A stretch of 64,000 nucleotides of DNA. Source: Capitulum mitella (lineage: Eukaryota > Arthropoda > Thecostraca > Pollicipedomorpha > Pollicipedidae). Positions 20,401 to 27,450 of the stretch are shown piece after piece. How positions within the stretch are numbered: position 1 is the stretch's first letter; each line of letters begins with the position of its first letter. The notes beneath the pieces were generated by a model that saw only the letters and a program-made list of their open reading frames with translations, was not told the origin of the DNA and did no database searches. The position numbers and the translations under genes are program-made. Location: assembly GCA_030062745.1 (NCBI GenBank), contig CP099847.1, positions 2,712,304 to 2,776,303 of the forward strand, written 5' to 3'.

Positions 20401-23008
20401 CATATGGGGAACGTTTCATAGATTTCACAGATTGCAGTCTTACGCGGTGTTATGTATGGCTGTCATTCAAAATCCTAGTGACCTCCGCACTTGGATTCAA
20501 GGTCAAGACCGTCGTAGACCAGAATCATGAAGTGAGGTCACTAACCTTTACTGACTTTCTGTTGGCCTCGGACAGGTCAGAAAGTAGTTCGAAACGCTGA
20601 TTTACATAGTAGCAGTGGTTTTAGCACCTATTAGTTGTCAGAAGTCCGTCCGTCCGTGAAAGTGCGTCATGGACAACGTCCCATTAGTTCCTATGGAAAC
20701 CAGAATCCACTGACATGACCTTCTTTGAGACCGCCTGTGTCGTCACACTGTGACCTAAAAGGGTGTACAGGATACTGTCCTGCAACCAAAAGTAAAAGCT
20801 ACAGGCTCGATTTCACCCACGTCAAGCTCGGAAATGGCTGGGGGTCGTATCAACCAACCACTGTGTACTGTCAAAGCTGGTCAAAGAAGAAATGCTGGAG
20901 AGGGTTAATAATTTACTAACATCCCCATTCTTCTAAATCTACTCACCCTTGCCACGTTGCTAACATGCATGCTATGTGAGGTTGTGGGCAATGGCTTACT
21001 GTGCATTTAACACGCATGTGAATAACCCGACTATAGGCACTCCCCCGGTCAGCTACGTCACTGACAGGGACGACCTCACTAAGACGACCTTCCCCCGGGT
21101 CACCATCATCATTGTCACGGTGGTCGGGGTCTTCCTGCTGTTCATCAACGTGGTCTTCATCAGCTGCTATCGCAGGCACCGCCTCAGGAAGCCGAGGGCG
21201 GGTGAGTTTCGATGTTGTGACGTCACTGTAACCTCTCAGGTGACCCTGACGCTGCTGAACTGGTGGTGTTTGAAGAGGGTCAGCTGCCCTGGATCGTCAT
21301 CATCGCCGTCTCGTCGGTGGGAGGGCTGCTGCTCCTTCTGAACGTCATCCTTATTGTGTTCTTTGTACGACGACGCATGCGGAGAGCCAAACAGAAGGTG
21401 TTGGAATCAGCATGTGAGTGACGAGAAAAGATGTCAGTTTCGTTCGTATTGCATTTGGTCAGCGGTAGGTCAAGGAACTGGTTACAGTTGATGATGAAAC
21501 ATACAGCAGTTATTCAGCGGCCTGCAAAACGCTTACCGGGTTCGTTTTCTTTAACCTAAAATGATTGAAACCAATGGCGTCGTTTTGCTCGGACTAAGGT
21601 TGTAAGTAAGCAGCAAAATTGTTTCCCCGAGAGTTAAGGATGTGCAGCTGCGTCTTAACTATCACGCTATCCTTGACATTTCCTGATTAGCCGTGTCTCT
21701 AGCCGCCAGCGAGGCTAGTACGAAGTCCGAGACTCTGCACATGTACGGCAACGAGACGGTCAGCACTGTCTCGGTGAAGAGCGGCGACAGCTACTCCCGG
21801 GAGGACAGCATGGGGGATTTCGACGTAAGTCCGAATCAGTTCCTTCCTCCTGTTGTTGAGGATATCGACACGAATACGGCTTGCCTCTCTGGTTACAAAT
21901 ACGACGGGATCTCATTGTCTCGCACCTTCTGTCTTCGTCTCTGAGAAATAAGGAGCCCTCACGTTGCGGCTAGCTAACGGGTGGCCAACGCCTATCTCTC
22001 CTGCTGTTTTGTAAGCTCTGCGCTGGCCACAACCCGCAGCGGACGCCGCCTCCGTCCGGCCTTGCCGTTCACCCATTCACCCTCCCCCAGACGGACGGCG
22101 CGAGGCGCGGCGCCGGTCCGTTCCGCAGCAGCGGTCCGGTCCGGTCCGCGTCCGGCCCGGTCCGGTCCGGGTCCGGCGCGGCGCGGTCTGAGTCCGGCAG
22201 CGTCGGGCGCCGCCTCCCGGCCGGCGAAGGGTACGAGAGTGACCCGTACGCCGAGGCACTCCGGCGCAACTCCTTCACGTACGCCACAGGTGAGGCTCTC
22301 TGATGCTGGAGGAATGTCGTGCGTTCTGCTCACTGCCAGATTAAAAGGGCTAAATCTAAGGTGCTGAAGATACAGCTAAGTAACTTAAATAGTTAAGTCA
22401 TTTGTAAAATTGCCGCAACGGGTCAGGTGTAGTATTACTATCACAATGATTTTCCTCTGATGATTGCTTGCTCTTGAGAACCCTGCGGAGATGCTCGAAC
22501 AGGTACACGCGCGTTGAATGCCCGCAACAGGGCGCCAAGATTGCATCGGTGGCAAAAGGTAAAACGTTGCAACATACCAACTCTTCCGTCTGTCACAGGC
22601 TCCGTCGCGGACCCGGGCGGCAGCCAGTACACCAACTACACCACCCAGCCGGCGTCGGCGTCGCTGGCCCGGGCTCGTCACGCGGCCCAGGCGGCGCCTG
22701 ACCTGGTGCCCTGCGGCGGCGCCGGCTCGGCGGACGTCCCCGGCCTGCGGGCCGCCAGCCCGCAGTCGGCCAGCGCGGCCGAGCGGTGCGCCTACACGCC
22801 GTCGCCGGAACAGGGCGTCTACTCGGTGTCCGGCGAGCGCGGCGTCTTCAGCTACACGCCGCCGGCCGAGCGGTGCGTGTTCGCGCCGCCGACCGAGCCA
22901 CGCTCGGCCGCCATCAAGCAGCTGGCGACGTTCGGCGGCCGCGCCAGCCCGCCGCCGCCGCCGGCCGAGCCGGCGGCCGAGCGGCGGCGGCGCGGCCACC
23001 TGGTGTAG
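5351..23008 (+). CDS. Nephrin/Sns/Hibris-family Ig adhesion receptor, copy A (gene span, 20 exons)
   Basis: This is a single-pass cell-surface adhesion receptor of the nephrin family, known in animals for heterophilic adhesion with Neph/Kirre partners in myoblast fusion, nephrocyte and kidney slit diaphragms and cell sorting. Exons: 5351-5485, 10647-10826, 12871-13032, 13286-13465, 13819-14110, 14362-14498, 14767-14932, 15146-15436, 16586-16769, 17122-17249, 17411-17674, 18179-18460, 18706-18884, 19052-19279, 19587-19776, then 21037-21201 or 21240-21413 (alternative transmembrane exons), 21703-21824, 22091-22289, 22599-23008. Phases join except at exon 5, which has an extra base. Domain order is nine Ig-like domains, one FN3, a membrane segment and a tail ending RGHLV. 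The signal-peptide exon was not found, so the 5' end is incomplete. If the exon 5 frameshift is real, full-length protein needs that exon skipped. Confidence 0.85.
7355..8566 (-). mobile_element. TTAA-flanked non-autonomous element 2, inverted
   Basis: A close inverted copy of element 1 (the match runs end to end by eye), from TTAA 7355-7358 to TTAA 8563-8566. It lies in the intron after copy A exon 1, so elements 1 and 2 flank that exon as inverted repeats. The DR1 pair is conserved (TGACCTTTGACCT at 7905-7917). Confidence 0.75.
8563..9733 (+). mobile_element. TTAA-flanked element 3, diverged, sharing a TTAA with element 2
   Basis: It starts at the same TTAA that ends element 2 and finishes at TTAA 9730-9733. 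Internal landmarks occur in the same order as in element 1 (the GTCAGGTCAAG block, the AGGTCA cluster, and a 3' AATCTCGGGGGGG), but with many changes, so it is older. Confidence 0.62.
10350..10430 (-). repeat. tRNA-like fragment, possible SINE
   Basis: The minus strand carries a box-A-like TAGCTTAGTCGTCAGAGCG and, about 35 nt on, a box-B-like CGTTCGAATCG. The spacing is shorter than in a functional tRNA and no full acceptor stem is seen, so a tRNA pseudogene or tRNA-derived SINE head is likelier than a tRNA gene. Confidence 0.35.
10647..10826 (+). CDS. Copy A exon 2: Ig1, second half
   Basis: It follows a 5.2 kb intron. The split Gly codon joins exactly to exon 1. The sequence completes a V-like Ig fold, with DDDGRFQC supplying the F-strand Cys. 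It ends in TVLG before a gtaaat donor. Copy B differs at only two residues over 60 codons (Leu/Val and Ile/Val). Confidence 0.88.
10827..12870. other. Copy A intron 2 with a GC-rich island
   Basis: No exon was recognised. A CG-rich block at about 11930-12260 stands out within otherwise AT-rich intron. The equivalent intron of copy B also has a GC-rich block (39240-39600), though I see no clear sequence match. Confidence 0.4.
12871..13032 (+). CDS. Copy A exon 3: Ig2, first half
   Basis: The acceptor is attccag and the donor gtgagc, phase 1 to 1. The B-strand Cys (LSLKCDV) and C-strand Trp (VQWQRNG) of the second Ig domain are present. The first 20 residues differ markedly from copy B, while exon 4 next door is nearly identical. 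Length (162 nt) matches copy B. Confidence 0.85.
13286..13465 (+). CDS. Copy A exon 4: Ig2, second half
   Basis: It lies between ctctgcag and gtaagt, phase 1 to 1. DDGAGYSC provides the F-strand Cys. Apart from the first residue (Asp here, Gly in copy B) the 60-residue translation is identical between copies. Confidence 0.88.
13819..14110 (+). CDS. Copy A exon 5: Ig3, with a one-base frameshift
   Basis: A complete Ig domain: Cys in KTLTCISRGG, Trp in LVWLKNG, Cys in NAAYRCEASS. The exon is 292 nt against 291 nt in copy B. Where copy B reads gcgcccgagatc, copy A reads gcgccctgaaatc. In the phase supplied by exon 4 this gives a TGA at 13836-13838, six codons in. The rest of the exon is fully open in the domain frame. 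No alternative AG nearby would correct the phase. The intact exon is phase 1 to 1, so skipping it would restore the reading frame and remove exactly one Ig domain. Either a real mutation or an assembly error. Confidence 0.8.
14362..14498 (+). CDS. Copy A exon 6: Ig4, first half
   Basis: The acceptor is atttcag and the donor gtgagg; phase 1 in, phase 0 out, 137 nt as in copy B. It has VHITCVTSSSNPPANITW, carrying the Cys, Trp and an NIT glycosylation sequon. It is very close to copy B. Confidence 0.85.
14767..14932 (+). CDS. Copy A exon 7: Ig4, second half
   Basis: No start Met occurs in its first part. It was recognised by aligning to copy B: both are 166 nt, phase 0 in and phase 1 out, and the shared core is W(V/I)(T/S)SSN followed by a Pro-Gly-Met turn and SCYA(L/V)NP. 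The acceptor is gcatccag, the donor gtaagt. Identity to copy B is clearly lower than in exon 6. Confidence 0.78.
15146..15436 (+). CDS. Copy A exon 8: Ig5
   Basis: A whole Ig domain in one 291-nt exon: PPKPPSILGYEP linker, VSLSCIAQGGNPPATLTW and GRVYKCDSQNS. Nucleotide identity to copy B exon 8 is over 90% by eye, including many synonymous sites, although the flanking introns do not resemble each other. Confidence 0.9.
15437..16585. other. Copy A intron 8
   Basis: No coding or repeat structure was recognised beyond scattered TGACCT motifs near 16040-16070. Confidence 0.4.
16586..16769 (+). CDS. Copy A exon 9: Ig6, first half
   Basis: Phase 1 in, phase 2 out, 184 nt as in copy B. It holds AILTCESRPSYPAAELTWW with the core Cys and Trp. 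The acceptor is ttcgacag and the donor gtacgt. It is nearly identical to copy B apart from a few substitutions. Confidence 0.85.
17122..17249 (+). CDS. Copy A exon 10: Ig6, second half
   Basis: Phase 2 in, phase 1 out, 128 nt as in copy B. LRKNLTGSDDGAIYTC supplies an NLT sequon and the F-strand Cys. The last 20 residues differ from copy B. Confidence 0.82.
17411..17674 (+). CDS. Copy A exon 11: Ig7 lacking both core cysteines
   Basis: A 264-nt Ig-like exon, phase 1 to 1. The Trp core (NYTWFREPP) and the GWYRVEAANSEG strand are present. The usual B-strand Cys is Ala/Thr (INVTARANP) and the F-strand Cys is Val, so no intradomain disulfide can form. Copy B shares both losses although its sequence is strongly diverged. 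The acceptor is ttttcag, the donor gtgggt. Confidence 0.82.
18179..18460 (+). CDS. Copy A exon 12: Ig8
   Basis: A complete C2-type Ig domain in 282 nt, the same length as copy B. PPEIRTVSEVSTVSPGEDA leads into VLECTIDANP, ISWRREN and VGHFECNVDNG. NGS and NVT sequons are present. The acceptor is ttctcag, the donor gtgagt. Confidence 0.88.
18706..18884 (+). CDS. Copy A exon 13: Ig9, first half
   Basis: Phase 1 in, phase 0 out, 179 nt. It holds ARVTCRARGAPNVTFHW with Cys, Trp and an NVT sequon, and ends at a tcag/gtgggc junction. It is two codons longer than copy B, whose exon uses a GC donor instead. Confidence 0.85.
19052..19279 (+). CDS. Copy A exon 14: Ig9, second half, and start of FN3
   Basis: Phase 0 to 0, 228 nt. 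ASDYAKYECVAENELG completes the last Ig domain. It is followed by PDPPARLRVVNVSHDTAVLQ, the start of a fibronectin III domain (PP linker, then the aromatic core LQWSPGFNGG). The same domain boundary falls at the same place in copy B. Confidence 0.87.
19587..19776 (+). CDS. Copy A exon 15: FN3, second half
   Basis: It starts IYRVRHSI after cccgacag. It carries the FN3 L-x-P-x-x-x-Y core (GLRPSTEYAFAVMAFN) and ends KTLG before gtaaga. Phase 0 in, phase 1 out. Copy B's version is six nt longer and strongly diverged. Exit phase 1 suits either of the two following transmembrane exons. Confidence 0.85.
19777..21036. other. Copy A intron before the transmembrane exons
   Basis: No exon recognised. 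The 20340-20760 stretch has several TGACCT/AGGTCA motifs and may be a decayed relative of the TTAA elements, but no ends were identified. Confidence 0.35.
21037..21201 (+). CDS. Copy A exon 16a: alternative transmembrane exon TM1
   Basis: A 165-nt exon, phase 1 to 1, between ctatag and gtgagt. TPPVSYVTDRDDLTKTTFPR is the extracellular stem, followed by a hydrophobic span (IIIVTVVGVFLLFINVVF) and a basic stop-transfer CYRRHRLRKPR. It has the same phases as exon 16b, which begins only 38 nt downstream. If its donor is not used, reading continues about 46 codons into exon 16b in another frame and stops near 21341, giving a short-tailed receptor. Confidence 0.8.
21240..21413 (+). CDS. Copy A exon 16b: alternative transmembrane exon TM2
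   Basis: A 174-nt exon, phase 1 to 1, between acctctcag and gtgagt. An acidic stem (DPDAAELVVFEEGQLPW) precedes IVIIAVSSVGGLLLLLNVIL and the basic stop-transfer RRRMRRAKQK. Copy B has the matching exon at identical length. The 38-nt spacer from exon 16a is below usual minimum intron length, so joining 16a to 16b is unlikely. Confidence 0.8.
21703..21824 (+). CDS. Copy A exon 17: juxtamembrane cytoplasmic tail
   Basis: 122 nt, phase 1 in, phase 0 out, as in copy B. It carries KSETLHMYGNETVS, shared almost exactly with copy B, and SYSRED. A second possible acceptor (gattag, ending at 21690) lies 12 nt upstream in the same frame and would add four codons; the copy B comparison favours 21703. 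Confidence 0.8.
22091..22289 (+). CDS. Copy A exon 18: Ser/Arg/Gly-rich tail with YESDPY
   Basis: It begins in phase 0 after cccccag and ends in phase 1 at acag/gtgagg. The chosen frame is the only one that joins both neighbours. It is low-complexity (repeats of SGPVRS) and then reads GEGYESDPYAEALRRNSFTY, with two or three tyrosines suited to SH2/SH3-adaptor signalling typical of nephrin tails. Very high GC makes all frames open, so this exon is less certain than its neighbours. Confidence 0.68.
22599..23008 (+). CDS. Copy A terminal exon: cytoplasmic tail ending RGHLV
   Basis: It starts after tgtcacag in phase 1 and stops at TAG 23006-23008. Tyrosines occur in QYTNYTTQ, CAYTPSP, GVYSVSG and FSYTPPAERC; the last three form an imperfect internal repeat (ERCAYTP, ERGVFSYTP, ERCVFAPP). 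The end FGGRASPPPPP ... RGHLV matches copy B's FGRLASPPP ... RGHLV. A hydrophobic C-terminus of this kind is a candidate PDZ ligand. My recollection that vertebrate nephrin ends similarly needs checking. Confidence 0.8.
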
Positions 23009-23920
23009 GTGGTGCCACCGTCGGCCCGGCGCCGCACCTCGGCTGTGAGACCGGCGCCGCGCGCTCGGCCCCGGGTAATTAGGACCTCTGTCGGCCGGCC
23101 GCCGGCCCTGGAGAGAGCTGCTGGCTCAGGCGGGGATCTGGCGGCCCCTGGAGCGGAGCGGTGACGATGCAAAGTGGTGACGTGGCAGCGCGCCATGATG
23201 ACTCTGTGGGCCGCAGATATGACGGTGCGCTCGGCGCAGGATACGGTGATACTGTGGCTGTCCGTCTCGTCTGAGAACATGGGAACACCATCGAGCTCAG
23301 TGCGACTGAGCCTGGTCGCGAGCTGTGTGTGAATGTTGTGCATTGTGAGAATGGATGATGTCTGTGTGTTGACCCACGATGAGGTTCAGTCATGCAGTAG
23401 AATCGCACGTTTGACATTTGCTTGCACCACTGCGTTTGGTGACGAGGAATGTTGCGTCGAATGTAGGAAGAATAGACATCGTGAAGAACATCAAAACGTT
23501 GACGATGCATCTGCTGCCATAAGGAGTGAAAACATGCAATGACTGTCGCGAGATACATGTTGCGCATTTTGTGTACATTGATTGAAATGCTCGAGCGCCA
23601 AGAAATGATGTCTGCATAGAACACGCTTTTCAGAATGTCACTCATGTTTCATACTCATTCCATGGGTAACCTGCGCTAGTCATAAACGTGAGATGTGTCC
23701 TGTGGCCGGTGCAAATCATGAATGTCCTGCAAATGACCGGATTACAAACGTAAACAAACTAAACGCTCTTTCGTGTATGTGCAACAGGTTGACAGGAACG
23801 TAAAAGCTGACACTGCTGGTACTTCATTGTCGAGAAAAAGGTAATGATCTGCAAAGCGCAAAGACTAAAATGATAAGTCTTGAGGACTTGTAATAAATTT
23901 CATCAAATCCCTGGGCACTC
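23009..23920 (+). other. Copy A 3' UTR and polyadenylation signal
   Basis: No other coding region is seen. An AATAAA hexamer at 23892-23897 is the first consensus signal downstream of the stop, implying a 3' UTR of about 0.9 kb. A second AATAAA at 24307-24312 would carry the transcript into copy B's opposite-strand 3' UTR. Confidence 0.5.
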
Positions 23921-24033
23921 ACAACCTGATAAAATGCTATGTCGCGACGGGAATTTCCTTAACCTCAGCCAACCGTTCAATGAGCATTTGTCACATACGT
24001 CGTCGGCCAGGAAACCACAGCTGCGAAACAAAC

Positions 24034-25125
24034 TTTATTGCTAAAAACACTCGACAGTATAAAGATGTGCCACACTCACTGTCACATAAGTCATTCACGT
24101 CTAGAACGTCATTACATGCAAACCCTTTCAGACAGGCATTTCAGGTATTTTTACCTATACTACCTGAACGATGCACAGAACTTTGATTTTTGGTTGATTT
24201 GCCAAAATCCTAGATGACGTTAGCTCAAAACAGAAGCGATTTTACCCAGTCATGCTTGTGGGGCCGGGCGAAATTGAGTTCTAAATCGTTTACTGTAATA
24301 CTGATGAATAAAATTGTTTCTCCACTACGACTAATTCCTCAGCTTCCAAACTAATGCGTAAATAGTCCGGACTTATTGTGAGCAATAGATCTATTTGTCC
24401 GTGACGTTTTTGGAGATTCCTAATTTGCTAAAGAATACAGCGCTGCTGTACATCAAATATGCTTCCGCAGCGAATGACTAGAAGGATACCAGCGGTAAAG
24501 ATCCAACCAGGGAAAGCTGTAGCATGATAACACAGTGTTTGTACAACACTAAATTCTAACCACTCAGCCATGATAAAAAGACTTTAGACATGGAAACAAA
24601 GCAGTTAGGCAAATAACATAAAAACCGCAACATTTATGCATGCTATGAACAACAAATCATACAAAACGTGACGTCAACGGCTGTCCACCGGTACATAAAG
24701 CACTCCCCCTGTCTTGATCTCACAGTACGTAACAATAATGGGGCTGTCCTATTGTTCTGCTCCTCGATTTCCTCGGCACACAAGCACCGAGCACGAGCTC
24801 CAGGGGTTCGCCTCCTCTTCTGCCTCGACCAGCCACCGCAGTTTTATAAAGTCCCACCAGGAAGCCGGTTCGCCGAGTCACCTCGTTACTCAGGACACCA
24901 TCGTGGAGAGTTTTCTTAAGGTCAGACCTTGTCTCGATCGTCGGTCTCTCGCTGACGAACACTGGCAGACGCCCCTCGCCCCGTTCGACAGTCCAGTAGG
25001 GTTGTCTCCTGTCCAGACGCCAGAGCAGTCCAGCGCCGCTGCCGGGGCCTCGGCCGGCCTCCGCGGCGGCGCGTCTATCACAGCCGATTGCAGATCACGT
25101 CCGGGCGCGACCGGCGCGGCGCCGC
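24034..25125 (-). other. Copy B 3' UTR and polyadenylation signal
   Basis: Downstream (leftward) of copy B's stop no further conserved coding frame is seen. The minus strand reads AATAAA at 24039-24034. This puts the predicted 3' ends of the two convergent genes only about 100-150 bp apart. Confidence 0.45.
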
Positions 25126-25278
25126 CTACACCAGGTGACCGCGCTGCTCCAGTCCGGCCTCCGGTATGGCCGCCGGCGGAGGACTGGCCAGCCGGCCGAA
25201 GCTGGAGAGCGGCTTGTCGGCGGCCGGCCGCTGGCGGGGCAGCGTCGAGTAGTGTCGCGTCTCCGGGTAGTAGGCCGA
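25126..25278 (-). CDS. Copy B terminal exon: tail ending RGHLV
   Basis: The frame SAYYPETRHYSTLPRQRPAA, then FGRLASPPPAA and EQRGHLV, ends at TAG 25126-25128. FGRxASPPP and RGHLV match copy A's terminus, which identifies the frame in GC-rich DNA where other frames are also open. Upstream in the same frame is a TAA at 25315-25317, so the acceptor must lie between; ctgcag at 25279 (phase 0) is the best seen, but weak. YY and HYSTL supply further tyrosines. Confidence 0.62.
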   Translation of the reverse strand, partial: SAYYPETRHYSTLPRQRPAADKPLSSFGRLASPPPAAIPEAGLEQRGHLV

Positions 25279-27383
25279 CTGCAGGCCCAGCTCCAAACTC
25301 CCCAGGGGGCATGGTTATAGGTAGGGATGTTGACCCGGGGCCAGCTGAGACGGGTGACTTCCCATCATGGGGTAAAGCATGGAAGGTCCCGGCTGCTGGT
25401 GCGTTCGACACCAGAACCTGGAAATGAAGGAACAGCCAATAAAATGCCTCCACTCATTCGGCTAATTTCAGAATGAACGAAGTGATATGCCTGAATCACT
25501 GGGCGTTAGTTCTGCTCGCGGGATGCGTGGATGATGAAGCTCCGCCCGCTGTCCCGAAAAGCCTACATGAAAATGCGTCGCCATGAGGAAACAGTGGTGA
25601 AAAGCCACGGCCGTGGGACCCCGGCAGGTCAGTGGCATCATCTCTCGCCATCACTACGTACTCGTCGGCAGGTGACGCCTCCCGCTGCGCCGCCGCCACG
25701 TGCAGTTGCGCGTCCGGCGCCGCCCGTGCCGTCAGCGGCACGTACTGCTCCTCGGCCGGCGCGGCACGTGCTGTCAGCGGCACGTACTGGTCTCGGCCGG
25801 CGGCGGCCCAGGCCGTCGGCAGCACGTACTGGTCGCGGACGGGCGCCGGCCGCGGCGCCGGCTCCGCGTACGGACTGCGGGCGGCGGTCCTGAGGCCGGC
25901 CGGCGACACGTGCGAGCAGTACTCGGCCGGCGGGTCGATCAGAGCAGCGCCCAGGAACGGGTCCAGACCGTGCCGACCGCCGCCAGACTGTCGGCAGCGT
26001 CAGACCATTACCGTGTCATGCGGACGCCTGGGCCACGTTAGCCCTCGGAGTGTGATGGGAACCCTTCAGTGACAAGAAGTCTGGGATGGACAAAACTGAC
26101 ATCAAGGTCATGTGTCACCTTGATGTCGTGTGTGGTTCTGAGCAACATTCAGTTGGAGGAAGTGGTTACGCTACTGAGCCTTTATCGTTCAGTCTTCGTC
26201 GCCACTTACGTTGCAGTCGTTTGAGGTGTCCTCTCGACTGTAACTCCTACAGCTCTTCACCGAAGAAGAGCTGACCGTTTCGTTCCCGTACATGTGTAAG
26301 GCCTCAGACTTGGCGCTGTCTTCACTGGAGGCTGGAAGAGAGATAAAATCCTGCCACGCTGCCTCAGCATGTATAAACGAAAGACTTCGGCTTGAGCACA
26401 TTAAAGAAGCACAATGCCTGAATCCATACGATTCCAAACAGCTTCTCGGGAATGACCCACGGTAAAACAAACAGAAAACTGACTGTCACGTTCCGGAACA
26501 ATTTCTGTTTTGGTGAAGACATGTCTTCGCTGAACTATTGCATGTTTTGGCAGTCATTTATATATCCGGAGAACTCACAAGCTGATTCTACCGCTTCCCG
26601 CTTCGCCAGTCGCATTCTTCGCCGCACAAAGAACACGACAAGCGCGATGTTCAGAAGAAGCAGCACGCCTCCTAGCGACGACATGATGATGATGACGATC
26701 CAGGGCAGCTGACCCTCTTCAAACACCAGCAGCTGAGCAGTAGCGGGATCCCCTGCGGTGGCGAAGCGAGGTCACTCACCCGCCTTCTGTTTCTTATGAC
26801 GATGTCTGCGGTAGCAGCTGATGAAGATGATGTTGATGAGCAGCAGGAAGGCCCCGACCACCGTGACAATGATGATGGTGATCCGGGGGAAGGTCGTCTT
26901 AGTGAGGTCGTCTCTGTCAGTGACGTAGCTGACCGGGGGAGTGCCTATAGCCGGGTTGCCGCGAATGCGTGTTAGTCATACTCTGAACAATTTTCTGCGC
27001 ACGCAAGTATTTTTAATGCGTCATGAGACGAAAGAAGTAGTAACGAAGAAAGAATTGAAAACTTGTAGCAAGTATATTGGTCTTTTGCTTTGTTTTTCCT
27101 GCTCTATGTTTCGCAAGCAAACTACTCTTGATAGGTCTGGTAAGTACACACGAAATTAGGAATAGCGCGAAATACCTTTGTAATGTCTTAGAACATGTAA
27201 TACTGGGAAATGTCCGTGACACTGTAGTTTGTGAAGAGCACGAAATCTGGTTTTTGCATGGCAATGCAACGCACTATCATCATACTTGTATTCTGCTACC
27301 AGGAATATACAGGGCACTAGATATATATATATATATATATGAAATGTATACATATATATGTATATGCATACATATATGCATAT

Positions 27384-27450
<67 letters not shown>

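Noticed and set aside
25496..26072. Plus-strand open frames over copy B's tail exon
   Set aside because: These are shadows of GC-rich coding sequence; the minus-strand frame joins exon 17 in phase and has the conserved family features.
27319..27450. Regular repeats as a CRISPR array
   Set aside because: They are TA/CA microsatellites with no spacers, in a eukaryotic intron.
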